A stretch of DNA of 64,000 bases from Phoronis australis. Lineage: Eukaryota; Phoronida; Phoronidae. The DNA lies in the NCBI GenBank assembly GCA_002633005.1, contig NMRA01000015.1:1844200-1908199 (forward strand), in the 5' to 3' direction. A model generated the notes under the pieces. That model did not search any database, had not been told where the DNA came from, and was given only the letters and a program-made list of their open reading frames with translations. Made by a program: the position numbers and the translations under genes. Below, in pieces: positions 62,758-64,000 of this stretch (position 1 is its first letter; the number at the start of each line of letters is the position of its first letter).

Positions 62758-63194
62758 AGATGTGTAACGAAGGAAAATGTCGCCGTTTCTATTTTCCGTT
62801 ACAACAATGGCGTTGTAACGCCACGGCAACAAATATGTAAATAACTTTTTATAGCGACGTACAGTTCAGTTAATGTTAAGAATATAGCAATGATAATTAT
62901 AAACACGAATTTAGAGCATATTGTTGTTCAGATTGGTTGAGACCTTGCAATTTACACTTTAAGTTTTATCTTAAAATTGGCTGAAAGTTAAGATTTGTCT
63001 AAGCTAAGTCAATGTTCATGGAACGGGTCCCAGCTCTTCGTCTATGGATCTCTGACGTGACTTATAACAAAGATATTATAGTTACTCCATCTTTGGTTAT
63101 AAGGCATGTATAGCGAGCAAGCTCATTCGATACAATATTTGACACTTTCCGTACATGGAAATAGACGAATTTTGTATCGAGTGAGTAGGCCTAT

Positions 63195-63625
63195 AGTCCC
63201 GTTTAGACATCAACTTTTGGCCCAGCGCAACTGACACGGAGCAAATTGACCCGTGTTAAGCGGCCGTTTACATACACAACTCACTAAACGTGGTAAGACG
63301 GAAATTGCAGGCTGGAAAGACTGGATCGCACATGCGCAGGTTTACAAATGACGAGAGTTGCAGAGACAAAGAACCCGTATGAAGGTCATTGCACAAGCGC
63401 AGTAGAGATGATCTTTTCCGCCTTTCTCCAGTTTCTCATTTAGATTTATAATTGACACGGCGCAAGATGCTCGCGCGCAAATTGCTCTACCTCACAAACG
63501 GGTGGCAAAAATTTGTCACCGCGGTGTCAATTTGCTCCGTGTCAGTCCGTTTACACACTGGAACAACTTGTTCCGTGTCAGCTGATCCGTGTCAACTTTG
63601 TAAGTGTAAACGGCACTTATGCGTA
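63195..63625. mobile_element. MITE-like element with inverted ends
   Basis: Left end GTCCCGTTTAGACATCAACT and right end, reverse complemented, GTGCCGTTTACACTTACAAA. Internal blocks ctgacacggagcaaattgac (left) and gtcaatttgctccgtgtcag (right) are perfect reverse complements. TA-rich dinucleotides flank both ends. About 430 bp, no coding capacity. Confidence 0.65.
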
Positions 63626-64000
63626 CGAGCGTCGCCGAAAGATTTTTTTGAAGCCAACGCTTATTGGACTCTCAGTATTGCTGTAGTGAGATAAGACAAT
63701 GCAACAACTGCTAAATTAAAATTCCTGTCTTTATTTTCATTAATGACATCATACCTCCGCACTCCGTAAAATGCTGAACTGCCCGTAACGCCGCAGTTAC
63801 CGACTTGGTTTTCAGACTCTCGCGCGGCTGCTACCTGACTATGCTGACAGAATTGAAGTTGTTTACACGGAGATTTCAGTCTGAAATTCATTATTAATTT
63901 TAAATGACTGCCAGCATTCAGTATAAATGCCTGATCCTTCGCCTGTGTAACTTGCTGAACCATGAAGCACTAACACTGACGGATATTGGTGTGCAGCACA
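63626..64000. other. Right edge, nothing supported
   Basis: A 100-codon minus-strand frame (63661-63963) starts near the edge, but I see no family motif or splice support. Confidence 0.4.

Noticed and set aside
63661-63963. 100-codon minus-strand frame at the right edge
   Set aside because: No motif, splice context or homology I can recognise; too close to the edge to judge.

Overview
This window is intron-rich nuclear DNA from an invertebrate animal. Genes are split into many short exons with GT-AG introns. The recognisable proteins (UFL1, NDUFAF4, a TEX11/SPO22-like TPR protein, THAP and P2X7-tail domains) are metazoan in character. I cannot fix the species. Five isolated N bases (17518, 37864, 52177, 61012, 61673) each sit inside a local duplication, which looks like imperfect joining of divergent haplotypes, so rearrangements at those points are suspect.

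Layout. 1-774 (+): 3' end of an unrecognised gene. 2227-4603 (+): NDUFAF4 in three exons. 5249-17285 (-): UFL1 in 17 exons, tail-to-tail with NDUFAF4. At 17242-17740 an inverted duplication carries UFL1 exon 1 twice. 18207-27618 (+): 12-exon gene for a 515-residue coiled-coil protein I do not recognise. 28045 to about 47309 (-): TEX11/SPO22-like meiotic TPR gene; the N-terminal exons were not found and one candidate exon appears out of order. 47624-48202 (-): 192-residue acidic protein with a KEN box, possibly securin-like. 36.9-37.9 kb and 50.0-51.1 kb hold inverted copies of one mobile element.

The most notable region is 51141-62757. A 10-exon THAP-domain gene with a DDE-type transposase core (+) and a two-exon gene with a P2X7 intracellular (ballast) domain (-) converge on each other. 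They are bracketed by an almost identical 25-bp inverted sequence lying just upstream of both start codons. This looks like a two-gene DNA transposon, or a domesticated pair derived from one.

Introns and gaps hold many small repeats: tRNA-derived SINEs, a foldback element, MITE-like elements and several minisatellites. One minisatellite has amplified a splice-donor sequence of the TEX11-like gene. Exon coordinates were derived by hand from splice signals and reading-frame phase, so single-base boundaries may be off where noted.
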